64,000 nucleotides of DNA from Marinobacter sediminicola (GCF_031157525.1 NZ_JAVIXR010000011.1:1-64000); one strand, 5' to 3'; shown: positions 9,722-17,584, numbered from the stretch's first letter. Notes: a model not told the origin generated them from the letters alone. Translations and numbers: made by a program.

Positions 9722-9740
9722 CACCAAAGTCCCAGCCTGG

Positions 9741-10169
9741 TTACATCACCCGATAATACCGCTTGTCATCCAGCAACAAATCGATGGTGGTTTTATCGTC
9801 TTTAGAGCCAACATTAAGATAAACCGTTACCTGAAACCGCAACTGCAAAGGATCCGGTCCCTGGGGCAAAGCAACCACATCAACCCGCTTTACTCTGGGC
9901 TCGTACTTCTCAATACACTGCCGGATTGCGCTGCGGATTTGGATACTCAGATCGTGGGTACCCAGAGTCGCATCGTTGAAGTCCAGCAGTCCCAGCTCTG
10001 GCGCACAGGCGCTATTGCCGGGATGTGCATTGAGCAGTCGAACCAGGTGGCGTTTGATGGAAGCCACCACATGGGTGACCTCCCCTATGCTTTGCCCTTC
10101 CGGAGAGCCAGCCTGCTCCAATCGTTCGAACAGGCTGCCTCCCATGGGTTGTGCATCACCACTGAACAC
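9741..10169 (-). CDS. tssE: Type VI secretion baseplate protein TssE (gp25-like)
   Basis: Homolog of phage T4 gp25, the wedge protein that nucleates sheath assembly. The 142-residue protein belongs to the GPW/gp25 family. It carries the conserved C-terminal core around IEKYEPRVKRVDV, including the typical EPR. Translation starts at GTG (10169) with AAGGA 7 bases upstream, 3 bases after the tssC stop. A long hairpin separates it from tssF. Confidence 0.92.
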   Translation of the reverse strand: MFSGDAQPMGGSLFERLEQAGSPEGQSIGEVTHVVASIKRHLVRLLNAHPGNSACAPELGLLDFNDATLGTHDLSIQIRSAIRQCIEKYEPRVKRVDVVALPQGPDPLQLRFQVTVYLNVGSKDDKTTIDLLLDDKRYYRVM

Positions 10170-10172
10170 GGA

Positions 10173-11654
10173 TTAATCCTTGTCCAGACGGCCTACCAGC
10201 GACAGCTCAAAGTTGGCCCCCATATACTTGAAGTGCGGACGCACGGCCAAAGACACCTGGTACCAGCCCGGATCGCCCTCTACATCGGAAACCGTTACCT
10301 GAGCTGCGCGCAATGGGCGGCGGCTGCGTACTTCGGCCGGCGGGTTTTCCTGATCGGCTACATACTGGCGAATCCAGGTGTTCAGCTCGCGCTCAAGATC
10401 CTGACGCTCTTTCCAGGAACCGATCTGCTCACGCTGCAGCACCTTGATGTAATGAGCAAGGCGGTTAACGATCATCATATAAGGCAGCTGGGTGCCCAAC
10501 TTGTAGTTGGTTTCCGCTTCTTTGCCTTCCTTGGTGTTCGGGAACTGCTTGGGCTTTTGTACGGAGTTGGCTGAGAAAAATGCGGCGTTATCGCTACCCT
10601 TACGCATGGTGAGGGAGATAAACCCTTCGTCGGCCATTTCGTATTCACGGCGGTCGGTGATCAGTACTTCGGTCGGGATCTTCGCTTCCAGCTGGCCGAA
10701 GGATTCGAACAGGTGAACCGGCAGGTCTTCCACAGCACCGCCGCTTTGTGGGCCGATGATGTTCGGGCACCAACGGTACTTGGCAAAGCTCTCAGTCAAT
10801 CGCGTAGCCAGCAGGTAGGCGGTATTGCCCCACAGGTAATGCTCGTGATCGCCGGAGACATCTTCCTTGTAGTTGAAGCTGCGTACCGGGTTTTCGCTTG
10901 GGTCATAAGGCACCCGTAGCAGGAAACGTGGCGAAGCCAGGCCAAGGTAGCGGGCGTCTTCGGATTCACGCAGGGAACGCCACTTGGCGTATTTCGGGCC
11001 TTCAAAAACGGCTTTCAGCTCTTTGATCGCCGGCAATTCCTGGTAGCTGTCTACGCCAAAGAATGATGGCGCAACCGAGGACAGGAAAGGCGCATGGGCC
11101 ATAGCACCAACAGACGATACATACTGCAGCAGCTTCATATCCGGGGTAGACGGTGTGAACGCATAATTACCAACAACCGCACCGACAGGCTCGCCGCCGA
11201 ACTGGCCGTATTCTGTGGAATATATATGCTTGTAGAAGCCGGTCTGAGTCACATCGGGAGCAAACTCGAAGTCTTCGAGAAGTTCGGTTTTCGTGGCGTG
11301 CAAAATATCCACTTTGATGTTTTCGCGGAAGTCAGTGCGATCAACCATCAGCTTGAGGCCGCGCCAGGAGGACTCCAGTTCCTGCAACTTGGGCGCGTGC
11401 AGAATTTCATCCATCTGGGCGCTGATCTTGCGATCCAGCTCTACCACCATCTGGTCAACCAGTGCCTTGTTGACCGGCTGGCCTTTCTCTTCGCTTTTCA
11501 GCAGGTTGGCAATAAACGTTGCGACGCCTTTGCGGGCTACATCATAGCCCTCGTCAGCCGGCGCCATACGGCTATTGGCCATTACCTGGTCGAGCAACGA
11601 GCCTTCCATTACAGATTCGGAGGCAGCGGATTGCTGCGCAGCAGTATCAGACAT
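10173..11654 (-). CDS. tssC: Type VI secretion sheath large subunit TssC (VipB)
   Basis: Large subunit of the contractile sheath, co-assembling with TssB around the Hcp tube; substrate of TssH. The 493-residue length is typical, and long internal stretches (for example SSWRGLKLMVDRTDF and VGNYAFTPSTPDMKLL) are characteristic of the family. It follows tssB by 65 bases and precedes tssE by 3 bases. No hcp gene lies between tssC and tssE, unlike some type VI clusters. Confidence 0.96.
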   Translation of the reverse strand: MSDTAAQQSAASESVMEGSLLDQVMANSRMAPADEGYDVARKGVATFIANLLKSEEKGQPVNKALVDQMVVELDRKISAQMDEILHAPKLQELESSWRGLKLMVDRTDFRENIKVDILHATKTELLEDFEFAPDVTQTGFYKHIYSTEYGQFGGEPVGAVVGNYAFTPSTPDMKLLQYVSSVGAMAHAPFLSSVAPSFFGVDSYQELPAIKELKAVFEGPKYAKWRSLRESEDARYLGLASPRFLLRVPYDPSENPVRSFNYKEDVSGDHEHYLWGNTAYLLATRLTESFAKYRWCPNIIGPQSGGAVEDLPVHLFESFGQLEAKIPTEVLITDRREYEMADEGFISLTMRKGSDNAAFFSANSVQKPKQFPNTKEGKEAETNYKLGTQLPYMMIVNRLAHYIKVLQREQIGSWKERQDLERELNTWIRQYVADQENPPAEVRSRRPLRAAQVTVSDVEGDPGWYQVSLAVRPHFKYMGANFELSLVGRLDKD

Positions 11655-11719
11655 ACCACATCCCTTCAGTACGTGATTGATATTTGATGTTGTGTACCGC
11701 GTACAAGCGGCAGCATCGA

Positions 11720-12214
11720 TTACTCGCCGTCTGTCGCCAGTTCCAGCTCAGACAACAGGGTTTCACGAGCTTCGTCGTTATCCAGCAATTCCTGCAGCTT
11801 GGAACGGAACGAAGGCACATTACCCAACGGGCCTTTCAAGGCAACCAGCGCTTCCCGCAGCTCGATGAGTTTCTTCATCTCGGGAACCTGGCGGGCAATG
11901 CTATCGGGCGAGAAGTCATCCAGGGACTGGAATTCGAGGTTGACCGGCAGTTCGTCGGCTTGATCTTCCAGCTGGTTGGATACAGTAGTGGATAACGTAA
12001 GGCCGGCTTCCTTCATGACAGAACGGAAGTTGTTCTTGTCGACGGAAATGGCTTTGCGTTCTTCGATGGGGGTTTCTTCGGCGTGTCCTTTAAAATCACC
12101 AACGACGAACATCTTCAGCGGCAGTTCGGTTTCAGCCTGCTGATCTCCGGTGGCGGGGACATACTTGATATTGATGCGCTCTTTAGGCGCGACAGAACCG
12201 TCTTTAGACGACAT
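11720..12214 (-). CDS. tssB: Type VI secretion sheath small subunit TssB (VipA)
   Basis: Small sheath subunit that pairs with TssC. Translation is placed at ATG 12214, which has AGGGAG at good distance and gives 164 residues beginning MSSKDGSVAPKERINIKY. An in-frame start at 12232 would fall inside a palindrome and has no ribosome site. The conserved LPLKMFVVGDF motif is present. It is the first gene of the operon, so its upstream region (12215-12519) probably controls the whole cluster. Confidence 0.95.
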   Translation of the reverse strand: MSSKDGSVAPKERINIKYVPATGDQQAETELPLKMFVVGDFKGHAEETPIEERKAISVDKNNFRSVMKEAGLTLSTTVSNQLEDQADELPVNLEFQSLDDFSPDSIARQVPEMKKLIELREALVALKGPLGNVPSFRSKLQELLDNDEARETLLSELELATDGE

Positions 12215-12227
12215 GGCTTGCTCCCTG

Positions 12228-12242
12228 TGCAAATCATTTGCA
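12228..12242. promoter_or_regulatory. Palindrome TGCAAATcATTTGCA in the tssB leader
   Basis: A perfect 7-base inverted repeat around one central base, 14 bases upstream of the tssB ATG and inside the predicted transcript. A related palindrome with the same GCAAA/TTTGC arms is at 12355-12368. It could be an operator or a small RNA hairpin near the ribosome site. Confidence 0.5.
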
Positions 12243-12287
12243 GTTGTTCAGTCCTTCGTGCGCACCATCCTGGTACGCAACGGCAAA

Positions 12288-12316
12288 ACTGTACACACGT
12301 GGATCAGGTTTCTCAA
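12288..12316 (-). promoter_or_regulatory. Candidate sigma-70 promoter of the type VI operon
   Basis: On the minus strand the sequence reads TTGAGA (-35, 5/6 match), 17 bases, then TACAGT (-10, 4/6 match). The expected start would be about 65-70 bases upstream of tssB. A repeat GTACACACGTGG (12291-12302) overlaps the -10 and has an inverted near-copy at 12382-12393. I found no sigma-54 promoter in this gap. Confidence 0.5.
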
Positions 12317-12354
12317 GCAAAAATTGGCCAGCAATGACGCAAACTGTGCGCGCG

Positions 12355-12368
12355 GGCAAACTTTTGCC
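12355..12368. promoter_or_regulatory. Palindrome GGCAAActTTTGCC upstream of tssB
   Basis: A perfect 6-base inverted repeat around two bases, about 40 bases upstream of the candidate tssB -35 element and 64 bases before the -35 of the divergent acyl-CoA-binding protein gene. Its arms resemble the palindrome at 12228-12242, so both could bind one regulator. Confidence 0.45.
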
Positions 12369-12431
12369 AAAGTGTTTGTCCCCATGTGTGTACTTATGAC
12401 CTACTGGCCATAGCCTTGGTAAATTTGGTCA

Positions 12432-12460
12432 ATGACGGCACCTGGCGTCGTAGCTATACT
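12432..12460 (+). promoter_or_regulatory. Candidate promoter of the acyl-CoA-binding protein gene
   Basis: ATGACG (-35, 4/6), a 17-base spacer and TATACT (-10, 5/6) lie 60 bases before the start codon. Spacing is ideal, and the gene is transcribed divergently from tssB, so a separate promoter is expected. Confidence 0.5.
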
Positions 12461-12519
12461 CCTGAAACCCATAGTTAAAGCTTCAAAGTACTTTCACAAT
12501 AACCAAGGAAGAGATTGAT

Positions 12520-12780
12520 ATGAGCGACGTGAAAACCCGTTTCGAAGAAGCCGTAAACTACATTCAAAATGCCGAAGGCGATTTCAAACCATCCAACGAG
12601 ATGAAGCTGGAGTTCTACGCACTGTACAAGCAGGGCACCGAAGGCGATGTGTCCGGCAAGCGCCCGGGCATGATGGATTTTGTTGGCCGCGCCAAGTACG
12701 ACGCTTGGGAAAAGTGCAAAGGCATGTCGAAAGATGACGCAATGCAGAAGTACATCGACAAACTCGAAGCCCTGAAGTAA
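12520..12780 (+). CDS. Acyl-CoA-binding protein
   Basis: The 86-residue protein matches the eukaryotic-type acyl-CoA-binding protein fold along its whole length. It has an N-terminal helix, the signature around [15 protein letters not shown] and the [19 protein letters not shown] helix. Such proteins bind long-chain acyl-CoA in the cytosol as a carrier or buffer pool. They occur in only some bacteria. AAGGAAGAG lies before the ATG. The gene is monocistronic: its own promoter lies upstream and a strong hairpin follows. It is divergent from the type VI operon and probably unrelated to it. In this lineage a role in storage lipid or fatty-acid handling is plausible but inferred. Confidence 0.92.
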   Translation: MSDVKTRFEEAVNYIQNAEGDFKPSNEMKLEFYALYKQGTEGDVSGKRPGMMDFVGRAKYDAWEKCKGMSKDDAMQKYIDKLEALK

Positions 12781-12796
12781 GCCGTCGCTGCTTTTC

Positions 12797-12835
12797 GATC
12801 CCGGCAGAAACTCTGCCGGGATCACAACACCTTTT
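12797..12835 (+). terminator. Intrinsic terminator after the acyl-CoA-binding protein gene
   Basis: Perfect 12-base stem GATCCCGGCAGA / TCTGCCGGGATC with a 3-base loop (12797-12823), followed after 8 bases by TTTT. It is 17 bases past the stop codon. Confidence 0.75.
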
Positions 12836-12866
12836 ATTCAACGCATCCCTATATTTTCCGGACCTG

Positions 12867-13325
12867 TCAGCGGCCGTTCATATTCACATTAAGGGCTTCG
12901 TAGGTGCGATTTTCTGGCGGACGAATCACATAGTTATTGCTGTGTGTCTGCCCGGGAAGAGATTTTGGATTGCTGAAGCGAAACTCTACCGGTATCTGAG
13001 AACGCCCGAGATCCGTACGGCCATCCCCAGGCTGTATCGCCAAGGGGTCGAGATAGAAGTCATCAGCACCCGCTTGTTGCACAGGGACACCCTCAGCTGG
13101 CGCAGCCAAACCGCCCTCTATCACCGTGTCCGACAGCGCATCTTCAGCAATGGAGCGAAAAGGGATAGTTTCCAGCGTTGACCGTTGTTCAACCTCAAAC
13201 AGCTGGCTCTCGCCAGGACTGGTCTGCGCACTGGCCAATCCTGTTACCATGAGCAGGAAAACGGCAGAAACCAAACCGGAACGCATCAATTCCGGCGCTC
13301 TGATAAAACGATGCAAGAGACTCAT
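12867..13325 (-). CDS. Small exported protein of unknown function
   Basis: I do not recognise the family. The ATG at 13325 has GAGGGTG at good distance; an in-frame GTG at 13346 is less likely. The 152-residue product begins with a basic stretch, a hydrophobic core and an ASA-QT signal peptidase site at about residues 32-34. The mature part of about 120 residues is acidic and proline-rich, without cysteines or membrane segments. It is convergent with the acyl-CoA-binding protein gene and divergent from greB. It is probably periplasmic; no function can be read from the sequence. Confidence 0.7.
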   Translation of the reverse strand: MSLLHRFIRAPELMRSGLVSAVFLLMVTGLASAQTSPGESQLFEVEQRSTLETIPFRSIAEDALSDTVIEGGLAAPAEGVPVQQAGADDFYLDPLAIQPGDGRTDLGRSQIPVEFRFSNPKSLPGQTHSNNYVIRPPENRTYEALNVNMNGR

Positions 13326-13492
13326 GAGATTCACCCTCGAAGACACGCTTTTTATTAATGTGTCAATTTTCGATCAGTCTATCGCCAAACCGGGCGTGTT
13401 TCTCAGTTAATTGACCGTTTTGTGACAACTTTCACTGGCCCTGTTAAATAGGACCGCCCGTTACGCACCCTCTTTGAACAACAGGAGCAGCC

Positions 13493-13966
13493 TTGAAGAC
13501 GCCACTTATCACCCGGCAGGGCTACGATGATCTGCAAAAAGAACACGACGAACTCTGGAGATTTGAGCGCCCGGAGGTCACCAAAAAAGTTACCTGGGCG
13601 GCCAGCCTTGGCGATCGCAGTGAGAACGCAGACTATCAGTACAACAAGAAACGACTCAGAGAGATTGATCGCCGAGTACGCTACCTGAGACGCTGCCTGG
13701 ACAATCTGAAAGTAGTGGAGTACCACCCGGATCAGGAAGGAAAAGTATTTTTCGGGGCCTGGGTAGAAGTTGAAAACGACGATAGCAAAACCCTGAAGTT
13801 CCGAATCGTTGGCTACGATGAGATATTCAACCGCAATGACTACATTTCCATCGACTCACCGATGGCCAGGGCCCTGCTGAAAAAAGAAGTGGGCGACGAG
13901 GCCGAGGTGCGAACCGATGCCGGCACAATCACCTGGCATATCAACTCTATTGCATACGATAAGTAG
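13493..13966 (+). CDS. greB: Transcription elongation factor GreB
   Basis: Stimulates cleavage of backtracked RNA by RNA polymerase. The 157-residue protein has the N-terminal coiled-coil with the acidic tip (SLGDRSENADYQ) and the C-terminal FKBP-like domain. The block VFFGAWVEVENDD followed by RIVGYDEIF is very close to E. coli GreB as I recall it. Translation starts at TTG (13493): AGGAG lies 6 bases upstream and the opening MKTPLITRQGY equals the family N-terminus. A TTG start suggests modest translation. Confidence 0.96.
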   Translation: MKTPLITRQGYDDLQKEHDELWRFERPEVTKKVTWAASLGDRSENADYQYNKKRLREIDRRVRYLRRCLDNLKVVEYHPDQEGKVFFGAWVEVENDDSKTLKFRIVGYDEIFNRNDYISIDSPMARALLKKEVGDEAEVRTDAGTITWHINSIAYDK

Positions 13967-14010
13967 CGCGCCCGGGTAGATATTCTCGCCTGACGCTAAT
14001 CGCCAGACAT

Positions 14011-14034
14011 AAAAAAACCCCGTAAAAACGGGGT
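14011..14034 (-). terminator. Hairpin with T tract on the minus strand
   Basis: Stem CCCCGT / ACGGGG with an AAAA loop, flanked on its left by seven A. Read on the minus strand this is a GC-rich hairpin followed by T7, a good intrinsic terminator. Read on the plus strand it lacks a T tract, so it may end greB messages only weakly. The nearest minus-strand gene, the histidine kinase, ends 515 bases away, on the far side of a plus-strand gene. Confidence 0.6.
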
Positions 14035-14057
14035 AAGGCTAGCGCTGTACTGGAGGG

Positions 14058-14087
14058 AGAAGCAAGCGGCTATTAATGCTTGCTTCT
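14058..14087. repeat. Perfect 10-base inverted repeat upstream of the small gene
   Basis: AGAAGCAAGC (14058-14067) and GCTTGCTTCT (14078-14087) pair perfectly around a 10-base loop. It lies in the 297-base gap between greB and the small gene at 14264, which otherwise holds only the hairpin at 14011. It may be a second terminator for greB or an operator. Confidence 0.5.
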
Positions 14088-14263
14088 ATCTACAATGCCC
14101 ATTCTCCACACCCGGTATTACCTGGCCCTTGCCGATGAATTACCTTTTGGTCAGGGTAGGCTCGGCAATTCTGCGCAGAAAATTAGGTTGTACACTCTAG
14201 GGGACAGGGATAGCGTTATGGCATCAAACCTTAGATCCGCTTCCAGTTATGGAGATAGCACAA

Positions 14264-14545
14264 ATGAACACACAGAAGCTGCTGAACATGGCTCTTGAAG
14301 GCGTAGATGCACTGGGCTTTCGCCTCGACCAAATGGGCATTACCGGAAAAATTAACCGTCACAATATTGCGGCGTTTCTGATGACAGAGCAGAAACACTT
14401 GGAAGGTGAGTGGGACAGCATTCAGGTGCGCCTAAACCTTCGCCGTTCTCAGTTTGAGCGCATCACCCAGCAATTCGAGACCCGCACCGATGCGCTGATC
14501 GCACCGGTTATGTCGCAAGTGAACCGGTTCCGCCCAAGCCACTGA
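14264..14545 (+). CDS. Small protein of unknown function
   Basis: A 93-residue, mostly helical protein without signal peptide or membrane segment. I do not recognise the family. GGAG lies 9 bases before the ATG at 14264; an in-frame ATG at 14249 is possible. The text (LEGVDALGFRLDQMG, then EGEWDSIQVRLNLRRSQFE) looks like amphipathic helices. It ends 3 bases before the tail of the convergent histidine kinase gene. The frame is intact and codon use matches its neighbours, so it is likely a real gene. Confidence 0.65.
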   Translation: MNTQKLLNMALEGVDALGFRLDQMGITGKINRHNIAAFLMTEQKHLEGEWDSIQVRLNLRRSQFERITQQFETRTDALIAPVMSQVNRFRPSH

Positions 14546-14548
14546 TGC

Positions 14549-16030
14549 TCAGGCGCGGTCGGCCTCTTTGGCGCCCGTTGCGTCATCGGTGGTCGACGCG
14601 AGTGCCTGCTCCGCTTGAGTAGCCCGTATGCGTTTGCGCACACGGGTAAGCGCGGGCATGTACACAGAAACTGTCAGCCCTGGCGGTTGCTGAGTTTCAT
14701 CGGTATCGCTAAGTATGATCCGCCCCTTATGGATTTCCGCCACGGCACTTACCAAGCTTAGCCCCAAGCCATTGCCGGGTAGCGAACGGCTTTTACCAAC
14801 CCGATAAAATCGCTGGAATACCTGATCTTTCTCATCGTCCGGAATACCAATACCACTATCGCTGACTTCGAAAACAGCATCATCGCCCTCTCTCCGCACA
14901 GCCACACCAATGGCACCGTGCTCAGGCGTGTATTTTATTGCGTTGTCGATCAGGTTACTGATCATCTGAAATAACAGGTCCCGGTCGCCTTCAAGTACCA
15001 CACCTGGCTCAAGAGACTGCTCAAATGCCTGATCTTTATCCTCTGCCACCGCCTCATAGAGCTCACAGGCATCAGACACCAATTCGTCCAAAGCCACCCG
15101 CTTCATATCAGACGAGTTACCTTTCGTCTCCAGACGCGCGATGCGCAGCAGTGCATTAAACGTTGCCAGAAGCTGATCTGCCTCTGCAACAGCGCGGCCT
15201 GCCTGCTCACGGGCCTCATCGTTGTCGACGGACATCAGGGTGTTTTCAAGCTGGTTCCGCAATCGCGTGAGAGGCGTACGAAGGTCGTGGGCAATGCTGT
15301 CAGACACATGGCGGATACCTTCCATCAGATAAACAATCCTGTCCAACATCTGATTCAGGTTTTCTGCAAGCTGATCGAAATCGTCCTCAGTGCCACGGGT
15401 AGGTATACGCAGGGAGAGGTGTCCGTTCATTATTCGCCGGGAGGTATTGTTGATGACCTCTATGCGGCGAATGGTATTTCGGCTCATCAAATAGCCACCG
15501 AGTAGTGCCAGCGCAAGGGTGATCCCCATGCCCCAGTTAATGGCCGTCTCAATTACTCTTTTGAGGCTGGTGAGTTCGTCAACATCCCGACCCACCAATA
15601 GCCGCAAGCCGCCCTGAACTTCAAATATTCGGGCCCGGGCCAGGCGCTCTGGCCCTTTCCAGCCCACAGCTGAGCTGAGCGTAAAGTTAACCCAACCACC
15701 TTCTGAGGGACTGCCCTCTGGCCAGGTTTCCAGATTGCCGGCCAGCTTGAGGAAGTCTTCGGTGGTCAGCAAGTAGATGGTTTTTGCATTGGGATCGCGG
15801 GCAACCCGCTCACGAATAATCGTGATCAGGCCGTTTACACCGCGCCCTCTGTATTGCTCCGCCAGTCCGGCGATTTCCGCTTCAATGGTTTCGTCGGTCT
15901 GAGCGGTCATAAAACCCGCTGTACGCCAGTAAATAAAGGCCAGTAATAAAAATACCGAGGTGGCAAACACCACCATATACAGCAGGGCAAGCTGGAAGGA
16001 CGATGTCCTGAGCTGGCTAAGCAGTTTCAC
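14549..16030 (-). CDS. Two-component sensor histidine kinase
   Basis: Membrane sensor paired with the response regulator just upstream. Starting at GTG 16030, which overlaps the regulator's end by 14 bases, gives 493 residues. There is a membrane helix at about 14-36, a periplasmic domain (about 37-165), a second helix (about 166-188) and a HAMP linker. The phosphoacceptor motif is SIAHDLRTPLTRLR. The ATPase domain shows N box NLIDNAIKY, G1 DSGIGIPDD and G2 GNGLGLSLV. All catalytic motifs are intact. The tail is alanine-rich and acidic. The signal sensed is unknown. Confidence 0.9.
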   Translation of the reverse strand: MKLLSQLRTSSFQLALLYMVVFATSVFLLLAFIYWRTAGFMTAQTDETIEAEIAGLAEQYRGRGVNGLITIIRERVARDPNAKTIYLLTTEDFLKLAGNLETWPEGSPSEGGWVNFTLSSAVGWKGPERLARARIFEVQGGLRLLVGRDVDELTSLKRVIETAINWGMGITLALALLGGYLMSRNTIRRIEVINNTSRRIMNGHLSLRIPTRGTEDDFDQLAENLNQMLDRIVYLMEGIRHVSDSIAHDLRTPLTRLRNQLENTLMSVDNDEAREQAGRAVAEADQLLATFNALLRIARLETKGNSSDMKRVALDELVSDACELYEAVAEDKDQAFEQSLEPGVVLEGDRDLLFQMISNLIDNAIKYTPEHGAIGVAVRREGDDAVFEVSDSGIGIPDDEKDQVFQRFYRVGKSRSLPGNGLGLSLVSAVAEIHKGRIILSDTDETQQPPGLTVSVYMPALTRVRKRIRATQAEQALASTTDDATGAKEADRA

Positions 16031-16697
16031 GTAACATGTACCCTGCACCCCTGACGGTTTGCAGCAAGGGTGTTTCGAATTCCTTATCAATCTTTGCCCG
16101 GAGACGGCTTATATGCACGTCGATCACGTTGGTCTGGGGATCAAAGTGATAATCCCAGACTTTTTCCAGCAGCATGGTCCGGGTGACTACTTGGCCGGCG
16201 TTGCGCATCAAATACTCCAGCAACCGGAATTCCCGGGGCTGCACATCAATATTCTGACCGGAGCGCTTCACTGTGCGGGCCAGCAGATCCATTTCCAGAT
16301 CGGCTACGCGCAGCACGGTTTCAGTTTCCGCCGACTGGCGGTTCCGGCGAACCAGCGACTCAATCCGGGCAAGAAGCTCAGTAAAAGAGAAAGGCTTGGT
16401 AAGGTAATCATCACCGCCACCCCGCAGACCTTCAACACGATCGTCTACATCGCCCAGCGCGCTGAGGATAAGAACCGGCACCTGGTTTCCAGTTGCACGA
16501 ACCGTTTTGATAATAGAGAGCCCGTCCATGCCTGGAAGCATGCGATCGACAATCATGATGTCGTACTCTTCACTGGCGGCCATCATCATGCCGTCTTTGC
16601 CATCGGCAGCATGATCAACCACGAAGTCTGATTCTTTCAGCCCTTTAACAAGATAATTTGCTACGTCCTGATCGTCTTCGATTACCAGCGCTTTCAC
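16017..16697 (-). CDS. OmpR/PhoB-family response regulator
   Basis: The 226-residue regulator has a receiver domain (1-115) and a winged-helix DNA-binding domain (about 130-224). The receiver has acidic pocket EDD near residue 8, phosphoacceptor Asp in MIVDRMLPGMDG and Lys in TKPFSFTEL. The output domain carries QPREFRLLEYLMRNAGQVVTR. It is translationally coupled to the kinase downstream. The operon is probably self-contained; its targets cannot be told from sequence. Confidence 0.93.
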   Translation of the reverse strand: MKALVIEDDQDVANYLVKGLKESDFVVDHAADGKDGMMMAASEEYDIMIVDRMLPGMDGLSIIKTVRATGNQVPVLILSALGDVDDRVEGLRGGGDDYLTKPFSFTELLARIESLVRRNRQSAETETVLRVADLEMDLLARTVKRSGQNIDVQPREFRLLEYLMRNAGQVVTRTMLLEKVWDYHFDPQTNVIDVHISRLRAKIDKEFETPLLQTVRGAGYMLRETA

Positions 16698-16805
16698 CGG
16701 ATCCCCTCCTGATAGCGGATTACATTAACAACAGAGTACGAATAACTTGGAGCACCGGCCAGTTACGATCTTGTAAGAGGGTGTCGCCAATGGCGACGGT
16801 CGGTA

Positions 16806-17579
16806 CTATGACCGCAACCAGTGCAAGCTATCTGCCGTAGCCCCGGAGGGCAGGTACTCCGCACTTACCCAGCCGTCATAATCCATTTTATCAATGGCGG
16901 AAAAAACATTCGAAAAGTTAATTTCACCGGTTCCCGGCTCATGTCGCCCTGGATTATCGGCAAACTGGATGTGCCCGATCCACGGCAGCAAACACTCCAT
17001 GGATCGCACCAGGTCACCCTGCATGATTTGCATGTGGTAGATGTCATATTGCAGGCGCAGGTTATCGCCATCCACTTCCTCAATCAGCGCCATGGCTCTG
17101 GCGGACGTATCAAGAAAGAAACGGGGCATATCGACCCGTGAATTTATGGCCTCAACGCACAGCGTAATACCCTCGCCCTCCAGCTTATCCGCTGCCCAGG
17201 CCACATTCGCCACCAGCGTTTGCCAGGCCGTACCGTCATCCAGCTCCACCGGCTTCAACCCAGCCAGACAGTTCAGCTGCTTACACCCCAGCGCCAGGGC
17301 ATACTCGATGGCCTGGTCCACCCCGGCGCGGAACTCATCGACCCTGTCTGGCAAGCAAGCAATACCGCGCTCGCCTGCAGCCCAGTCGCCCGGGGGTAGA
17401 TTGAACAAAACCTGAGTCAAACCATTATCTTGCAGCGCTTTACGCAGCTCCTCTTTCGGCCACTCATAGGGGAAGAGATACTCCACACCCGCAAACCCGG
17501 CCTCCGCCGCTTTGGCAAAACGCTCGGTAAACGGCACTTCTGTAAACAACATCGAAAGGTTTGCAGCAAAACGCGGCAT
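16806..17579 (-). CDS. hyi: Hydroxypyruvate isomerase
   Basis: Interconverts hydroxypyruvate and tartronate semialdehyde in glyoxylate and glycerate metabolism. The 257-residue TIM-barrel protein shows the family opening (MPRFAANLSMLFTEVPF), a metal-binding acidic residue in LCVEAINSR and the conserved LQYDIYHMQ strand. It follows the tartronate semialdehyde reductase gene by 5 bases, so the two enzymes act on the same intermediate. OtnI-type isomerases are close relatives, but the neighbour favours Hyi. No glyoxylate carboligase gene is in the window. Confidence 0.88.
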   Translation of the reverse strand: MPRFAANLSMLFTEVPFTERFAKAAEAGFAGVEYLFPYEWPKEELRKALQDNGLTQVLFNLPPGDWAAGERGIACLPDRVDEFRAGVDQAIEYALALGCKQLNCLAGLKPVELDDGTAWQTLVANVAWAADKLEGEGITLCVEAINSRVDMPRFFLDTSARAMALIEEVDGDNLRLQYDIYHMQIMQGDLVRSMECLLPWIGHIQFADNPGRHEPGTGEINFSNVFSAIDKMDYDGWVSAEYLPSGATADSLHWLRS

Positions 17580-17584
17580 GGCAG

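Noticed and set aside
12215..12519. Sigma-54 promoter upstream of tssB, expected because Vibrio-type T6SS clusters often use one
   Set aside because: On the minus strand I tested every GCAA for the required GC, ten bases, CC pattern. None fits; the nearest misses the -24 GG by one base.
14549..16090. Start of the histidine kinase at 16090
   Set aside because: It would add 20 residues fully inside the response-regulator gene in another frame; the GTG at 16030 gives a normal membrane-sensor N-terminus.
16783..16814. Terminator after the hydroxypyruvate isomerase gene
   Set aside because: There are two short stems (GTCGCC/GGCGAC and CGGTC/GACCG), but the second overlaps the coding end and no T run follows on the minus strand.
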